A DNA stretch of 64,000 nt, from assembly GCF_000236165.1 (NCBI RefSeq), contig NZ_CM001373.1, positions 2,364,500 through 2,428,499 of the forward strand, in the 5' to 3' direction. This DNA is from Fluoribacter dumoffii NY 23. Its GTDB lineage: Bacteria; Pseudomonadota; Gammaproteobacteria; Legionellales; Legionellaceae. The translations under genes were made by a program, and so were the position numbers. Shown piece by piece: positions 44,331 through 53,175 of this stretch (the stretch's first letter is position 1; each line of letters opens with the position of its first letter). A model generated the notes under the pieces. That model had not been told where the DNA came from and searched no databases. It saw only the letters and a program-made list of their open reading frames with translations.

Positions 44331-45443
44331 ATGTTTAAAAAAAATTTCATAATTATTTTTTGTTGGACATTACTTGTTCCAGTGAAAATTGCCAATGCCG
44401 CTTTGGCAATAACAAAGCAAAAAATTGACAATATAGTTACTGAATTTATGCAGAATAATCATGTGCCCGGACTGGCCCTTGCAGTACTCCAAGATGGCAA
44501 GCCTTTTCTTATAAAAGGGTATGGCTATGCTCATATCGAAACAAATGATCCTGTTAATACCGAGACCTTATTTGGAATTGGGTCGGTTTCCAAAGTCATC
44601 ACTGCTTTTGCGCTGATGACCTTAGTGCAGGAGGGTAAGATCAATCTGGATAACTCGATATTGGCCTATGTCCGCAAAGCACCACAGCAGTGGAGAAATG
44701 TTACTGTTCGAGAACTACTTTCCCACTCAAGTGGTATTCCCCAACATCAGGGACCCCATCTACCCTGGATGAAGGTATGGAATGAATTGGCTCAAAAACC
44801 CATGCAATTTCCACCAGGAACGGCAATAACCTATAATAATTTTGGTTATGCCCTACTAGGACGGATCATTGAAAATGTGAGCCATCAACCCTTAATCAAT
44901 TATCTATCCCTTACTGTTTTTAATCCTTTGGGTATGGAACAGACCGGCATACCGGATTCTCTCTTGCCGCCAAATTTAGCAGCAGGATACAAATTTCACC
45001 AGGGAAAAATTGTCCCCAATCAGAATCAAAAACCCTGGAAACAAATGGGTGGATCAGGGGGAATCGTCTCAAACATTAGTGATATGGCAAAATGGGATAA
45101 TGCTCTGTCTGCTGGAAAAATTTTGACCCCTGCAGCATACCGACAAATGTGGACCCCGGTTTTGTTAAAAAATGGAAAACCCGCCGGCCATAAAAATTGG
45201 GCGTGGGCTTTGGGATGGCAAATCACTTCTGTTAATGATAAACGCATTGCCTTTAAAAATGGCGGGATTAGAGGTTACAGCAGCTGGATTGAGCGTCATC
45301 TTGATGACAAAGTAAGTATTATCATCCTAACCAATACCAATCATGTACCGTTAAAACGACTTGCAAAACGTATTTTCAACCAGGTTATGGATGCACCAAT
45401 AAAAAAGGATGGAGTGCCATCGAAGCAGAGTGTCTCTATTTAA
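44331..45443 (+). CDS. Serine hydrolase, class C beta-lactamase/esterase family
   Basis: 370 residues from the ATG at 44331, which begins a clear signal peptide (KNFIIIFCWTLLVPVKIANA); the longer frame from 44172 would overlap the previous gene and its terminator. The SxxK catalytic tetrad FGIGSVSKVITAF (Ser85, Lys88) and the YxN motif AITYNNFGYALLG (Tyr168) are present; a KTG-like third motif probably lies at FKNGGIRGYSSW. Such proteins are DD-peptidases, esterases or AmpC-like enzymes; substrate is not predictable. Periplasmic or secreted. Confidence 0.88.
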   Translation: MFKKNFIIIFCWTLLVPVKIANAALAITKQKIDNIVTEFMQNNHVPGLALAVLQDGKPFLIKGYGYAHIETNDPVNTETLFGIGSVSKVITAFALMTLVQEGKINLDNSILAYVRKAPQQWRNVTVRELLSHSSGIPQHQGPHLPWMKVWNELAQKPMQFPPGTAITYNNFGYALLGRIIENVSHQPLINYLSLTVFNPLGMEQTGIPDSLLPPNLAAGYKFHQGKIVPNQNQKPWKQMGGSGGIVSNISDMAKWDNALSAGKILTPAAYRQMWTPVLLKNGKPAGHKNWAWALGWQITSVNDKRIAFKNGGIRGYSSWIERHLDDKVSIIILTNTNHVPLKRLAKRIFNQVMDAPIKKDGVPSKQSVSI

Positions 45444-45497
45444 CCCTAGTGAGAGATAAGAGACTCAGCTGTAAACCAGCCCAATCACTCTTAAGAA

Positions 45498-46310
45498 TTA
45501 AAACGTTTTGCCTCCAAATCCATAGTAGATATTAGGTGTCTGATGCTCATTTTTTTGCTTCATTTCATTCATAATCTGGATCGCCTGGTTTTTTTGTGCA
45601 CTATAGTCGATCACGGCATGTCGAATTCGATGACTTGCTCCCACTTTTAATAATTGCGCATTACAAAAACTGGGATTTTCTATGAAGTCCCCTGCAAGCA
45701 TGATTTTCTTACTTATAGATGAACCATCTAATTGTTCTTCTGAATTTTTTCTGATGCATTTAATCGCGCCGATAATGGAATGAGGCAATACCTGATAAGC
45801 TAAGGCTTCGTAAGCATGAAGTGGCCAACCCGCGCTGAAGGTCATTGAGGACTTAAAAAACTCATTAATATTTCGAGTTTGAACGGTCTGGAGTTCATTT
45901 AAATCAACAACTACTTCTGTAGTGTCAGTTGGGGTATTGGGTGTTCGTAACAAATTTACTTGTCCGCCCCCCAATTCACTATATTCGATTTTTGTAAAAT
46001 CAGGAAGCGCAATGGCATAAATATAAGTATCTTCTATATTGAGTGGAAAAATTGCTGCACTCTCAGGCTTGGTACTCATGCAAATGCACACCGCAGGATC
46101 AGCATCTACAGCTTTATTGTCAATTCCTCGATTGTCGATATAACCTCGGGACTTAATTGCCTCTTTCCACCAATTGTTCCCAAATGCTTTAATTTTTGGA
46201 ACAAAACCTTCTTTTAAAATATCTTTCGGCAATCTTGTATCCGAACGGAAGTAAACCCGGCCAGGTACATTGGAGTTATTTTCACTATCCAACATGTTGC
46301 TGTATGACAT
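45498..46310 (-). CDS. Pertussis-toxin-like mono-ADP-ribosyltransferase, putative effector
   Basis: 270 residues. RVYFRSDTRLPKDILKEGF (18-36) follows the NAD-binding Arg region of cholera/pertussis-type toxins (PTX S1: VYRYDSRPPEDVFQNGF). CICMSTKPESAAIF (75-88) fits the STS-motif strand, and YEALAYQVLPHSIIGAI (167-183) lines up with the catalytic-Glu segment SEYLAHRRIPPENIRRV, putting the Glu at residue 168. Order and spacing match the R-S-E class, so NAD-dependent transfer to a host protein is plausible. No signal peptide; Dot/Icm delivery is inferred. The C-terminal 80 residues, with a Lys/Gln-rich tail, are unique. No immunity-like partner is adjacent. Confidence 0.72.
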   Translation of the reverse strand: MSYSNMLDSENNSNVPGRVYFRSDTRLPKDILKEGFVPKIKAFGNNWWKEAIKSRGYIDNRGIDNKAVDADPAVCICMSTKPESAAIFPLNIEDTYIYAIALPDFTKIEYSELGGGQVNLLRTPNTPTDTTEVVVDLNELQTVQTRNINEFFKSSMTFSAGWPLHAYEALAYQVLPHSIIGAIKCIRKNSEEQLDGSSISKKIMLAGDFIENPSFCNAQLLKVGASHRIRHAVIDYSAQKNQAIQIMNEMKQKNEHQTPNIYYGFGGKTF

Positions 46311-46496
46311 CAGATTTTCATAGGTTAGGTTATTTATGTTTAATCATTTCAAAATAATGTGCAGATTACTACTCCTAATAAAAATTTTTAATTGGTCATA
46401 CCTAGGGATATTGCTTGACTTTTGAAATATATATTTACTTATTGAATAAAAAAAATCCTTCGATACAATTATCATTTTTTATTTCAGGCGATAATC

Positions 46497-48236
46497 ATGG
46501 GATTTTATTTTAATACCTTCCGACAGCAACATGGCGATCAAGCATATAACGAAGGAAATTATGAGGAAGCGCTTAAACATTATGGAGAAGCGTTAAAAAC
46601 TTTAAACTTGCATGCTGCATCCAAAGTTTTTTTACATATCGATTATTATGATGCCCTAGTTTATGTCCTCTCCGAAATTCTCTCTACTAAACTTATGATC
46701 ATACGCCGAGAAGCCCAAGATTCGAACTTTAAGGCTGTCTCAAAATATTGGCAGGGAATTCTCAGCATGCTGTGTGAAATGGAACTAATTCATGAGGAAC
46801 ACCTGTCAGGCCTGTCTTACCCATATAGCAATAAGGATCAAGTGATTGTTGGTGTTCATAAAACGCTTGCTGCGGTTTGTGAGGACGTAAGCGATGAATT
46901 AGCGGATAGCCTGGATGAGGAAGAAGACAGCCCTCTCGAACAAAATATGCTCCCTTTAGCGATTGAATGGATGAGATTAGCCATTAGTTTTCAGCTAAAA
47001 ACACAGAACAAACCCAAACTCTCGAGTAGCCTCGGTTTTCTAAATTTACTCGAGCTCCAATATAAAAAGGAGGGAAATACCGACTCACTTCAGGAAATGT
47101 CTGACTACATCAAGAATCATAAACTTCTGGAGATGACAATCGAGTCGTCCCTGAAAAAGCTTGAGTTGCTCAGTTACGTCATCCGAGTAGCACTTGTTCA
47201 TCATAAAAATATCGATGCACTGACTTTAGAATGTCAAACACTTTATGCGACACTCGGGGAGGAAGATATAGAAAATCCTATCGTCGAGGATCTGCAAGAA
47301 TTAATCAGTCTGGTACCTGAAAAAATTCAAGATGAAATGGGTGATCTTTTAGAAGAACCTGAAGCAGATAAAATAGACGAGCCCAATGAGATCTGTGTCC
47401 CGGCTGATATGGAGAAGGAAATAGAAGCTTCCATGGATTATGCACCCGAGTTTCTGGAGGGGGATACAATACCAGAGGGTGATGCAATACCGGAGACGGT
47501 TGAAAATCCTGCACCTGGGTTTCCAGACTTTTCTTCAGCATCCAGTCACAAAGTCAGCACAAGACTTAGTCTTTCATCAGTATGCACAAGTGTATCGCCC
47601 AACCCTTTTGGCGTTGTCTCTCAGCATGGTTTTTTTGCTCCTACTACTTCCCCCTCAACATCTTCAATAGACGAGTTAGCTCATGGTAGAGCCTTTGAGT
47701 TGGCATTAACAACTATAATAAAAGACTCAAGCAATCCAAAATTTTTAGCAAACTTGCTGTGTCTGATAGCAGATCATTTCTCCATATTTAAAGTGCAGGG
47801 GATTCAAAAAAGAAATGCGATCGTCATAGCTTTTGATTTATATCACCAGGTGATTAAAATCCATGCCACTCATGACAGAGCTATAGATAAAATAAAAAAT
47901 TTGTTTACTGTGCACAGGGCATTGTTGGAGCCTTATCAATCCTTCAGCCATGCCCCCCCAAGCCCTGTTTTACAAAATATTACCCTATCGGAAACGAAAG
48001 CTCTTTTCTCTGATGCAATTGGAGAGTTAACGACACAATTGGAAAGTTTGCTAATGAATGATAAAGCCAAATTGCAAAACACAATAAACAACTTAATTGA
48101 TTTTATAGGGAAACAATTGGACATTGGCACCATTACGGGTATCCCCTGTCCAGAAATAAAAAAACTTCTCGTTAAAACTTATAATGGGGAACTCGGAGAT
48201 TCAGTACCCCCGGGAATAAGTACAATGAACATTTAA
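46497..48236 (+). CDS. TPR-containing protein with acidic linker, putative effector
   Basis: 579 residues. The N-terminus holds a tetratricopeptide-like unit (GDQAYNEGNYEEALKHYGEAL), followed by a helical region to about 290. Residues about 255-355 are a very acidic, Pro/Glu-rich linker with a short near-repeat (GDTIPEGDAIPETVE). A Ser/Thr-rich stretch (about 355-390) leads to a helical C-terminal domain. No signal peptide or membrane segment. Solenoid plus disordered linker plus helical tail is common among Legionella effectors, but I recognise no specific family. The upstream 186 bp contains a long AT tract. Confidence 0.65.
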   Translation: MGFYFNTFRQQHGDQAYNEGNYEEALKHYGEALKTLNLHAASKVFLHIDYYDALVYVLSEILSTKLMIIRREAQDSNFKAVSKYWQGILSMLCEMELIHEEHLSGLSYPYSNKDQVIVGVHKTLAAVCEDVSDELADSLDEEEDSPLEQNMLPLAIEWMRLAISFQLKTQNKPKLSSSLGFLNLLELQYKKEGNTDSLQEMSDYIKNHKLLEMTIESSLKKLELLSYVIRVALVHHKNIDALTLECQTLYATLGEEDIENPIVEDLQELISLVPEKIQDEMGDLLEEPEADKIDEPNEICVPADMEKEIEASMDYAPEFLEGDTIPEGDAIPETVENPAPGFPDFSSASSHKVSTRLSLSSVCTSVSPNPFGVVSQHGFFAPTTSPSTSSIDELAHGRAFELALTTIIKDSSNPKFLANLLCLIADHFSIFKVQGIQKRNAIVIAFDLYHQVIKIHATHDRAIDKIKNLFTVHRALLEPYQSFSHAPPSPVLQNITLSETKALFSDAIGELTTQLESLLMNDKAKLQNTINNLIDFIGKQLDIGTITGIPCPEIKKLLVKTYNGELGDSVPPGISTMNI

Positions 48237-48273
48237 CAGCACACCTCACTTTAGCATGGTTTTAATGAGGTAA

Positions 48274-50316
48274 TTACGAGTTATTACTGTAGGCTTCAAC
48301 TCTGTCTTTACCTGCTTTTTTTGCGGCATAAAGTGCATGGTCAGCAGCCTTTATTATCTCCTCTATGGAAGCCCCATCTTTAAGGGCTTCTGCTACCCCA
48401 ATTGAAATGGTAACATTTTTCAAAAGGCTGCCCTTAAAATAAAGGGTTAGCGATTTTATCTTTTCGCGAAGCTCCTCCATTTTGTTCATGGCTTTATCTA
48501 AAGTGGTATTTAATAAAACAACTACAAATTCTTCTCCCCCGAAACGAACAGAAATATCGCTTTCCCGGAACGTATCTTTTAATAACTTCCCTATCGCTTT
48601 GAGTAATTCATCACCGGCTAAATGACTGTACGTATCATTAAAAATCTTGAAATTATCAATATCCAGCATCGCCACGCATAATGACTTTTTCTCACGGGCA
48701 ATTCGAATCAATTCCCTTGATAAAATATCGTTTAAATATCTTCGATTATATAAATTGGTTAATGGATCATGCAAAGACAGTTCACTTAATGAAACACGCA
48801 GATTGATATTGGCAATAGCAAGCTTGACAATATTCCCAAAAGAATTGGCCATGTCTTGTTGATGTTGAGTTAACTTTTTGTCTTTTGCTGCAGTTAAATG
48901 GATCACTCCAATTAATTCATTTTGAACCATAAGGGGTAATGCCATATATCCGCCTTGAGGAGGCGACTGATAATGTGAACAAGGTACTGTTTTATGAGGA
49001 TCATCAACTACGTGAGTTGTTGCTTCGCGGATTGCAAAACAGTCTATTGTGGGAAACATTTGCGGTAATATTTGCTCTTTACCCCACTGAACTACAGTTT
49101 CCATTTGATTGATTGTTTTATTATAAATCGATAAACCCCCACTTAAGTCGGGGAACAAATCCTGGGCAATTAAATTGATGCGGGGATAGGCTTCTTCAGC
49201 TGTAATACAAATTTGCAGAGAACGATTTAACTTATTTAACAAACTTTCATCATGCTCGAGTAATTTTAATTCATTTAAGGTTTCCATTGTTTTTTCATTC
49301 AACTGACGCATTTTTTCTTCATTCTGGACCCGATCACTTACATCCTTCATTTGAATAATAAAATTTAATGGTTCCCCCTGTTCATCTCGTATTAAAGTCG
49401 AGCTAACCATCCCCCAGATAATATTGCCGTCTTTTCGTATATAACGTTTTTCCATATGGGAAATACGCAGTTCCCCACTAAGAAGTTTGTTCATAGCATC
49501 TTTAGTCATGGCCAAATCATCTGGATAAGTAATTTCGAGCATGTTTTTGTTACGTAATTCGTCATCACTATAACCTAGTATTTCTTGCAGGGTACGATTG
49601 GCATGAATACACATTCCTGCAGGAGAAACAATAGCCATGCCTATGGGTGCATTTTCAATGGTATTGCGAAACCTTTCTTCACTGCGTCTTAAATCCGATA
49701 AAAGATTTGAGCTGTATACTTCCAGGTAAATGGATTTCATTAAAAATTGACTTAATTGATTCGTGGCATATACCAAAGTGAATAGAAAAAGGCATATCGC
49801 AACAAATAAGATCACGGAAAGAGAAGGAGTGATGGATGTCGATAAAAAAAGCAAGAGGACCCAAATAGGTAACATAAAAGCGACATAAGCACTATGCATT
49901 GTCAATAATTTAGCAGCAGGCGCTGCCAATAACCCAACAAGGTAAACAAAAATTGCCATGCGATGAATGGGATCGGCAACATAAATAAATAAAAGGCCTC
50001 CAAAACCCCATAAAATACCGGATTGCAAGTTATTCAATATAAAATATTTTTTCCAAAATGAGGAATTAAATGAACTATCCGTTGGGTTTTGGCGGTAATA
50101 ATAAAATAAAAATAAACCTCGCAACACATGATTGAAGATAAACATGACCAGGACCCATATAATTATGGGAAGTTTCCGGGTTGTATTATTCCAAATGATC
50201 GCAGCATAGAGAAAAGTTGCTACAAAATCAGCAATTATTAAAATGTAATAATGTTTATATGACTGGACTATGAGCTTTTGTTCTATTTGTTCACCCGTCA
50301 CGCCCGGGAATTCCAT
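48274..50316 (-). CDS. Membrane diguanylate cyclase: 6 TM, PAS, GAF, GGDEF
   Basis: 680 residues making c-di-GMP from GTP. Six hydrophobic helices (about 28-195) form an unidentified MASE-like sensor. A PAS domain follows (SEERFRNTIENAPIGMAIV to FIIQMKDVSDRV), then a GAF-like domain (about 355-505, MALPLMVQNELIGVIHLTA) and a GGDEF domain starting SLHDPLTNLYNRRYLN. The active loop is RFGGEEFVVV, intact, and RESD five residues before it is a proper inhibitory I-site, so product feedback is expected. AAGGGA lies upstream of the ATG. It is convergent with the TPR protein gene. Confidence 0.92.
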   Translation of the reverse strand: MEFPGVTGEQIEQKLIVQSYKHYYILIIADFVATFLYAAIIWNNTTRKLPIIIWVLVMFIFNHVLRGLFLFYYYRQNPTDSSFNSSFWKKYFILNNLQSGILWGFGGLLFIYVADPIHRMAIFVYLVGLLAAPAAKLLTMHSAYVAFMLPIWVLLLFLSTSITPSLSVILFVAICLFLFTLVYATNQLSQFLMKSIYLEVYSSNLLSDLRRSEERFRNTIENAPIGMAIVSPAGMCIHANRTLQEILGYSDDELRNKNMLEITYPDDLAMTKDAMNKLLSGELRISHMEKRYIRKDGNIIWGMVSSTLIRDEQGEPLNFIIQMKDVSDRVQNEEKMRQLNEKTMETLNELKLLEHDESLLNKLNRSLQICITAEEAYPRINLIAQDLFPDLSGGLSIYNKTINQMETVVQWGKEQILPQMFPTIDCFAIREATTHVVDDPHKTVPCSHYQSPPQGGYMALPLMVQNELIGVIHLTAAKDKKLTQHQQDMANSFGNIVKLAIANINLRVSLSELSLHDPLTNLYNRRYLNDILSRELIRIAREKKSLCVAMLDIDNFKIFNDTYSHLAGDELLKAIGKLLKDTFRESDISVRFGGEEFVVVLLNTTLDKAMNKMEELREKIKSLTLYFKGSLLKNVTISIGVAEALKDGASIEEIIKAADHALYAAKKAGKDRVEAYSNNS

Positions 50317-50526
50317 TAAAAATATCCCTTAACTAAATTTCTTAATATTTAAATATAGTATTGATTAAAGAAAAACACCAAAATTGAATCGCGACTTCTT
50401 TACAGTTTTGTTATATAAATTGACGATTATGAAATAATAAATTATTTTATAGCATAAAAAAACGGAATGCTTGCTCTGAACATGTGTGTTACAGCATTCT
50501 CTAATTCACCTTTATAGGGAGCACGT

Positions 50527-51549
50527 ATGTTAAGTAAACTGATGAAACTTGCAAAATTTAAAGAGGGATTATTTAAAGAAATGGAAGGTGGCTTCAGGCC
50601 AGTTCAAGAACCTGAGACACTATTTGTTATTTGCTCTGATTCACGCCTGGTGCCAAACAAAGAGCCCGGAAATTTATTTTTCATTCGCAATGTAGGGAAT
50701 ATCATTCCCCCTTCCGGCGTTGGTTCAAGTGAAGCAGCAGCACTCATGTTTGCTTTGAACAAACTCCCCAGTATAAAAGATATTATTATTTGCGGCCATT
50801 CTCATTGTGGCGCCATGGAGGGTTTATTAACCCCCAGTGTGAATGAACTCATTCCTGAATTAGGCTCCTGGCTTAAACATTCACATTCTGTATTAGAAAA
50901 AATTAATGGGGCCAAAGACTCTAAGGATAAGGATTTTCATTTAAAAGTAAGAAAAGCAACTATGTTGAACGTCCTGGCACAGATGGAGCATTTAAAATCT
51001 TATCCGCTCATTGCTAAAAAATTGGAACGAAATGAACTCACTATTCATGGCTGGTTTTATGATTTGCAACGAAGTGAGATCCTGGTATATGAACCGGAGC
51101 TTGATGAATTTTTATCGTTGGAAAAAGCATTGGATTATGCCGTATCTTCCCGGCGCGATAAAATTATTGAGCAGATAGCAATGAATTATTTGGAACCATT
51201 CACCTATCCGCAGACAGCGGAAGAGTACAAGCAGTTACTGCAATTATTTTTACTGCTGGAACGTGATATAAAACCCCTTTGGTCAACAATAAAATCCGCG
51301 CTTACTGAAGAACTATGGAAGGAATTAGGTGAGTTATATTCCAGCAAGGACGATCCTGAGTTCAATGAAATGCTGGAGCAGGGAATTCATTTCAAACTCA
51401 CTCATCTAAAAGCTTTTCAAAAAAATTTACAGGAATCTGAGGGGTATCGGAAATATATGGGAGGAGTTATCCGCCATTCCTTCTTTACTCCCTCTATTCC
51501 TAAACTCATTCCGGAATCCTCAGGTAATTGTTTCAATTTTACGTGCTAA
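50527..51549 (+). CDS. Beta-class carbonic anhydrase with long C-terminal extension
   Basis: 340 residues; beta-carbonic anhydrases normally have about 200-230. The zinc site is complete: CSDSRL (Cys36, Asp38, Arg40) and CGHSHCGAM (His91, Cys94). LFFIRNVGNIIPP is the conserved second strand. The enzyme domain ends near residue 205 (IHGWFYDLQRSEILVYE). The remaining 135 residues are helical and charged, unlike standard enzymes. It should interconvert CO2 and bicarbonate in the cytoplasm, complementing DabAB at 10136-13957. It has its own AGGGAG ribosome site and a hairpin after the stop. Confidence 0.92.
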   Translation: MLSKLMKLAKFKEGLFKEMEGGFRPVQEPETLFVICSDSRLVPNKEPGNLFFIRNVGNIIPPSGVGSSEAAALMFALNKLPSIKDIIICGHSHCGAMEGLLTPSVNELIPELGSWLKHSHSVLEKINGAKDSKDKDFHLKVRKATMLNVLAQMEHLKSYPLIAKKLERNELTIHGWFYDLQRSEILVYEPELDEFLSLEKALDYAVSSRRDKIIEQIAMNYLEPFTYPQTAEEYKQLLQLFLLLERDIKPLWSTIKSALTEELWKELGELYSSKDDPEFNEMLEQGIHFKLTHLKAFQKNLQESEGYRKYMGGVIRHSFFTPSIPKLIPESSGNCFNFTC

Positions 51550-51550
51550 T

Positions 51551-51582
51551 GAATAAGACCAGAGTGTCCTGGTCTTATTCCT
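51551..51582 (+). terminator. Hairpin after carbonic anhydrase gene
   Basis: A perfect 12-base-pair stem (GAATAAGACCAG with CTGGTCTTATTC, six-base loop) two bases after the stop. The following CTGTAGTT is a poor T-tract, so termination may be partial. Confidence 0.6.
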
Positions 51583-51687
51583 GTAGTTATGAGCGGCGCT
51601 TACCCGAAAGATAAATATCTATTTAATTTACAAAATAAAATTTTTAGGCTACATAATATTAAAAGGGAAATTTCAATAAGAATACTC

Positions 51688-53115
51688 ATGAAAAAATGGA
51701 CTGGTTTCTTCATTGTTTTGGTGGCACTCATCCTTGTGGCTTATTATGCCATTGGTTTTTCAATTAAAAGCACCTTAAACAAGAATATAAATTCAATACC
51801 AAAATCTTCCGCTTTTAATGTTCATTTGCATCAATACCACTGCGGCTGGTTTTCATCAAAGGCCATCTTGTCAATCAAAATGCATATTCCTGCGCAAACC
51901 ATAACCGATAAAAATGGGCAACCCCAAACAGAGCCTCCAGCAGATTTTGATATAGATATTCCACTCCTCATTAAACATGGGCCATTTATATTTACAAATT
52001 ACGGCATTCGTTTTGGAGTGGGGTTGATTACAACGCAACCTGAAACACATTATGAGGCATTTATTAATTACCTAAACAGAACGCTGTTTCGTTATACACT
52101 GCCTTCCTTGGCCATAGAAGGTAAGATTGGAGAAAATGAAGGGGACTTTCAACTCGCATGGCAGGGACTAACTTCATTGCTCAGTGTTTCCTCAAACCTT
52201 GATCTTGTTGATGGAAACTTTCAATTAGCAGGATTAAACGGAGCTGCTAACAACCCATCCAAACCTCAGAATAACGTGACTTTTAAAATTGGTGCAATTG
52301 ACTATGATTTTAAACTAAAACGTTATCAGGACTGGTTATGGACAGGGCACTCGCACTTTAATTCTAATGCAATAGCAATCAGTATAGCGGGTAATAAGTT
52401 ATTCGAACTGTCTGGACTTAATTTTCTGGCACGTTCTGATATTAATCATGGGGTAATGGACATTCATTTTAAACTGTCTTTGCAAAAATTGTTTACCAAT
52501 AACCACAATTATGGACCAGGAACGCTCCATTTGAGTATAAGGAATTTGGACCCCAATATTGCAGCGAAAATTAATCAGCAAGAATTCAGCATGATCCAAA
52601 ATAACAGTGATCCCAATATGATCACACTGTCCTTCATGAGTGAGCTGCCGCAACTCCTTGCCAAGGGAGCAATGATAGAACTTTCAGAAATGAATCTGGA
52701 TGTGCCTGATGGAAAAATTACAGGTAACTTTAAAATAGCAGTACCGGAAAATGAAAGTAATGATTTATCGCAAATTATACAAAAAATATATGGTGAAGGA
52801 ACCTTTAGGGCACCGATGGCAACGGTCAAGGCCATTGCCAAAGCATTATTGGAAAATGAGTCTCCTAATAATGAACAATCTAATGACAATGAACAAACTA
52901 ATCCCGTATCTTCACCTGCATCGATTACCCAATCTGAGCAAACTTCAATGGATTCAGATAATAATACGGCGAAAAATGCAGACACACTAGTCCAGGATTT
53001 AGTAAGTAAAGGGCTCTTAAAGACTGAAGGTAATGATTATGTAGTGTCATTCAAAATTGAAAACCAGAAGATTATTATTAATGGACAGGTTTTTAATTCT
53101 GAGATGTTGCAATAA
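51688..53115 (+). CDS. DUF945/YdgA-family inner-membrane-anchored protein
   Basis: 475 residues from the ATG at 51688, which opens directly into a membrane anchor (KKWTGFFIVLVALILVAYYAIG); the open frame extends to 51589 but that stretch is unlikely to be coded. The rest is a large periplasmic domain with the YdgA-like pattern VHLHQYHCGWFSSKAILSIKM early and a long beta-rich middle, then a low-complexity Asn/Gln/Glu/Ser linker (about 392-440). Members are widespread in gamma-proteobacteria; function is undefined. It ends near a terminator used by the convergent cyclodipeptide synthase gene. Confidence 0.8.
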   Translation: MKKWTGFFIVLVALILVAYYAIGFSIKSTLNKNINSIPKSSAFNVHLHQYHCGWFSSKAILSIKMHIPAQTITDKNGQPQTEPPADFDIDIPLLIKHGPFIFTNYGIRFGVGLITTQPETHYEAFINYLNRTLFRYTLPSLAIEGKIGENEGDFQLAWQGLTSLLSVSSNLDLVDGNFQLAGLNGAANNPSKPQNNVTFKIGAIDYDFKLKRYQDWLWTGHSHFNSNAIAISIAGNKLFELSGLNFLARSDINHGVMDIHFKLSLQKLFTNNHNYGPGTLHLSIRNLDPNIAAKINQQEFSMIQNNSDPNMITLSFMSELPQLLAKGAMIELSEMNLDVPDGKITGNFKIAVPENESNDLSQIIQKIYGEGTFRAPMATVKAIAKALLENESPNNEQSNDNEQTNPVSSPASITQSEQTSMDSDNNTAKNADTLVQDLVSKGLLKTEGNDYVVSFKIENQKIIINGQVFNSEMLQ

Positions 53116-53135
53116 ATTCCACTTATTGATGGTAG

Positions 53136-53169
53136 TAAATAAAAGCCCATAGTTTAAATTACTATGGGC
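53136..53169 (-). terminator. Rho-independent terminator for cyclodipeptide synthase gene
   Basis: On the minus strand a nine-base-pair stem (GCCCATAGT with ACTATGGGC, seven-base loop) is followed by TTTTATTTA, seven bases after the stop at 53176. Confidence 0.8.
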
Positions 53170-53175
53170 AAAAAG

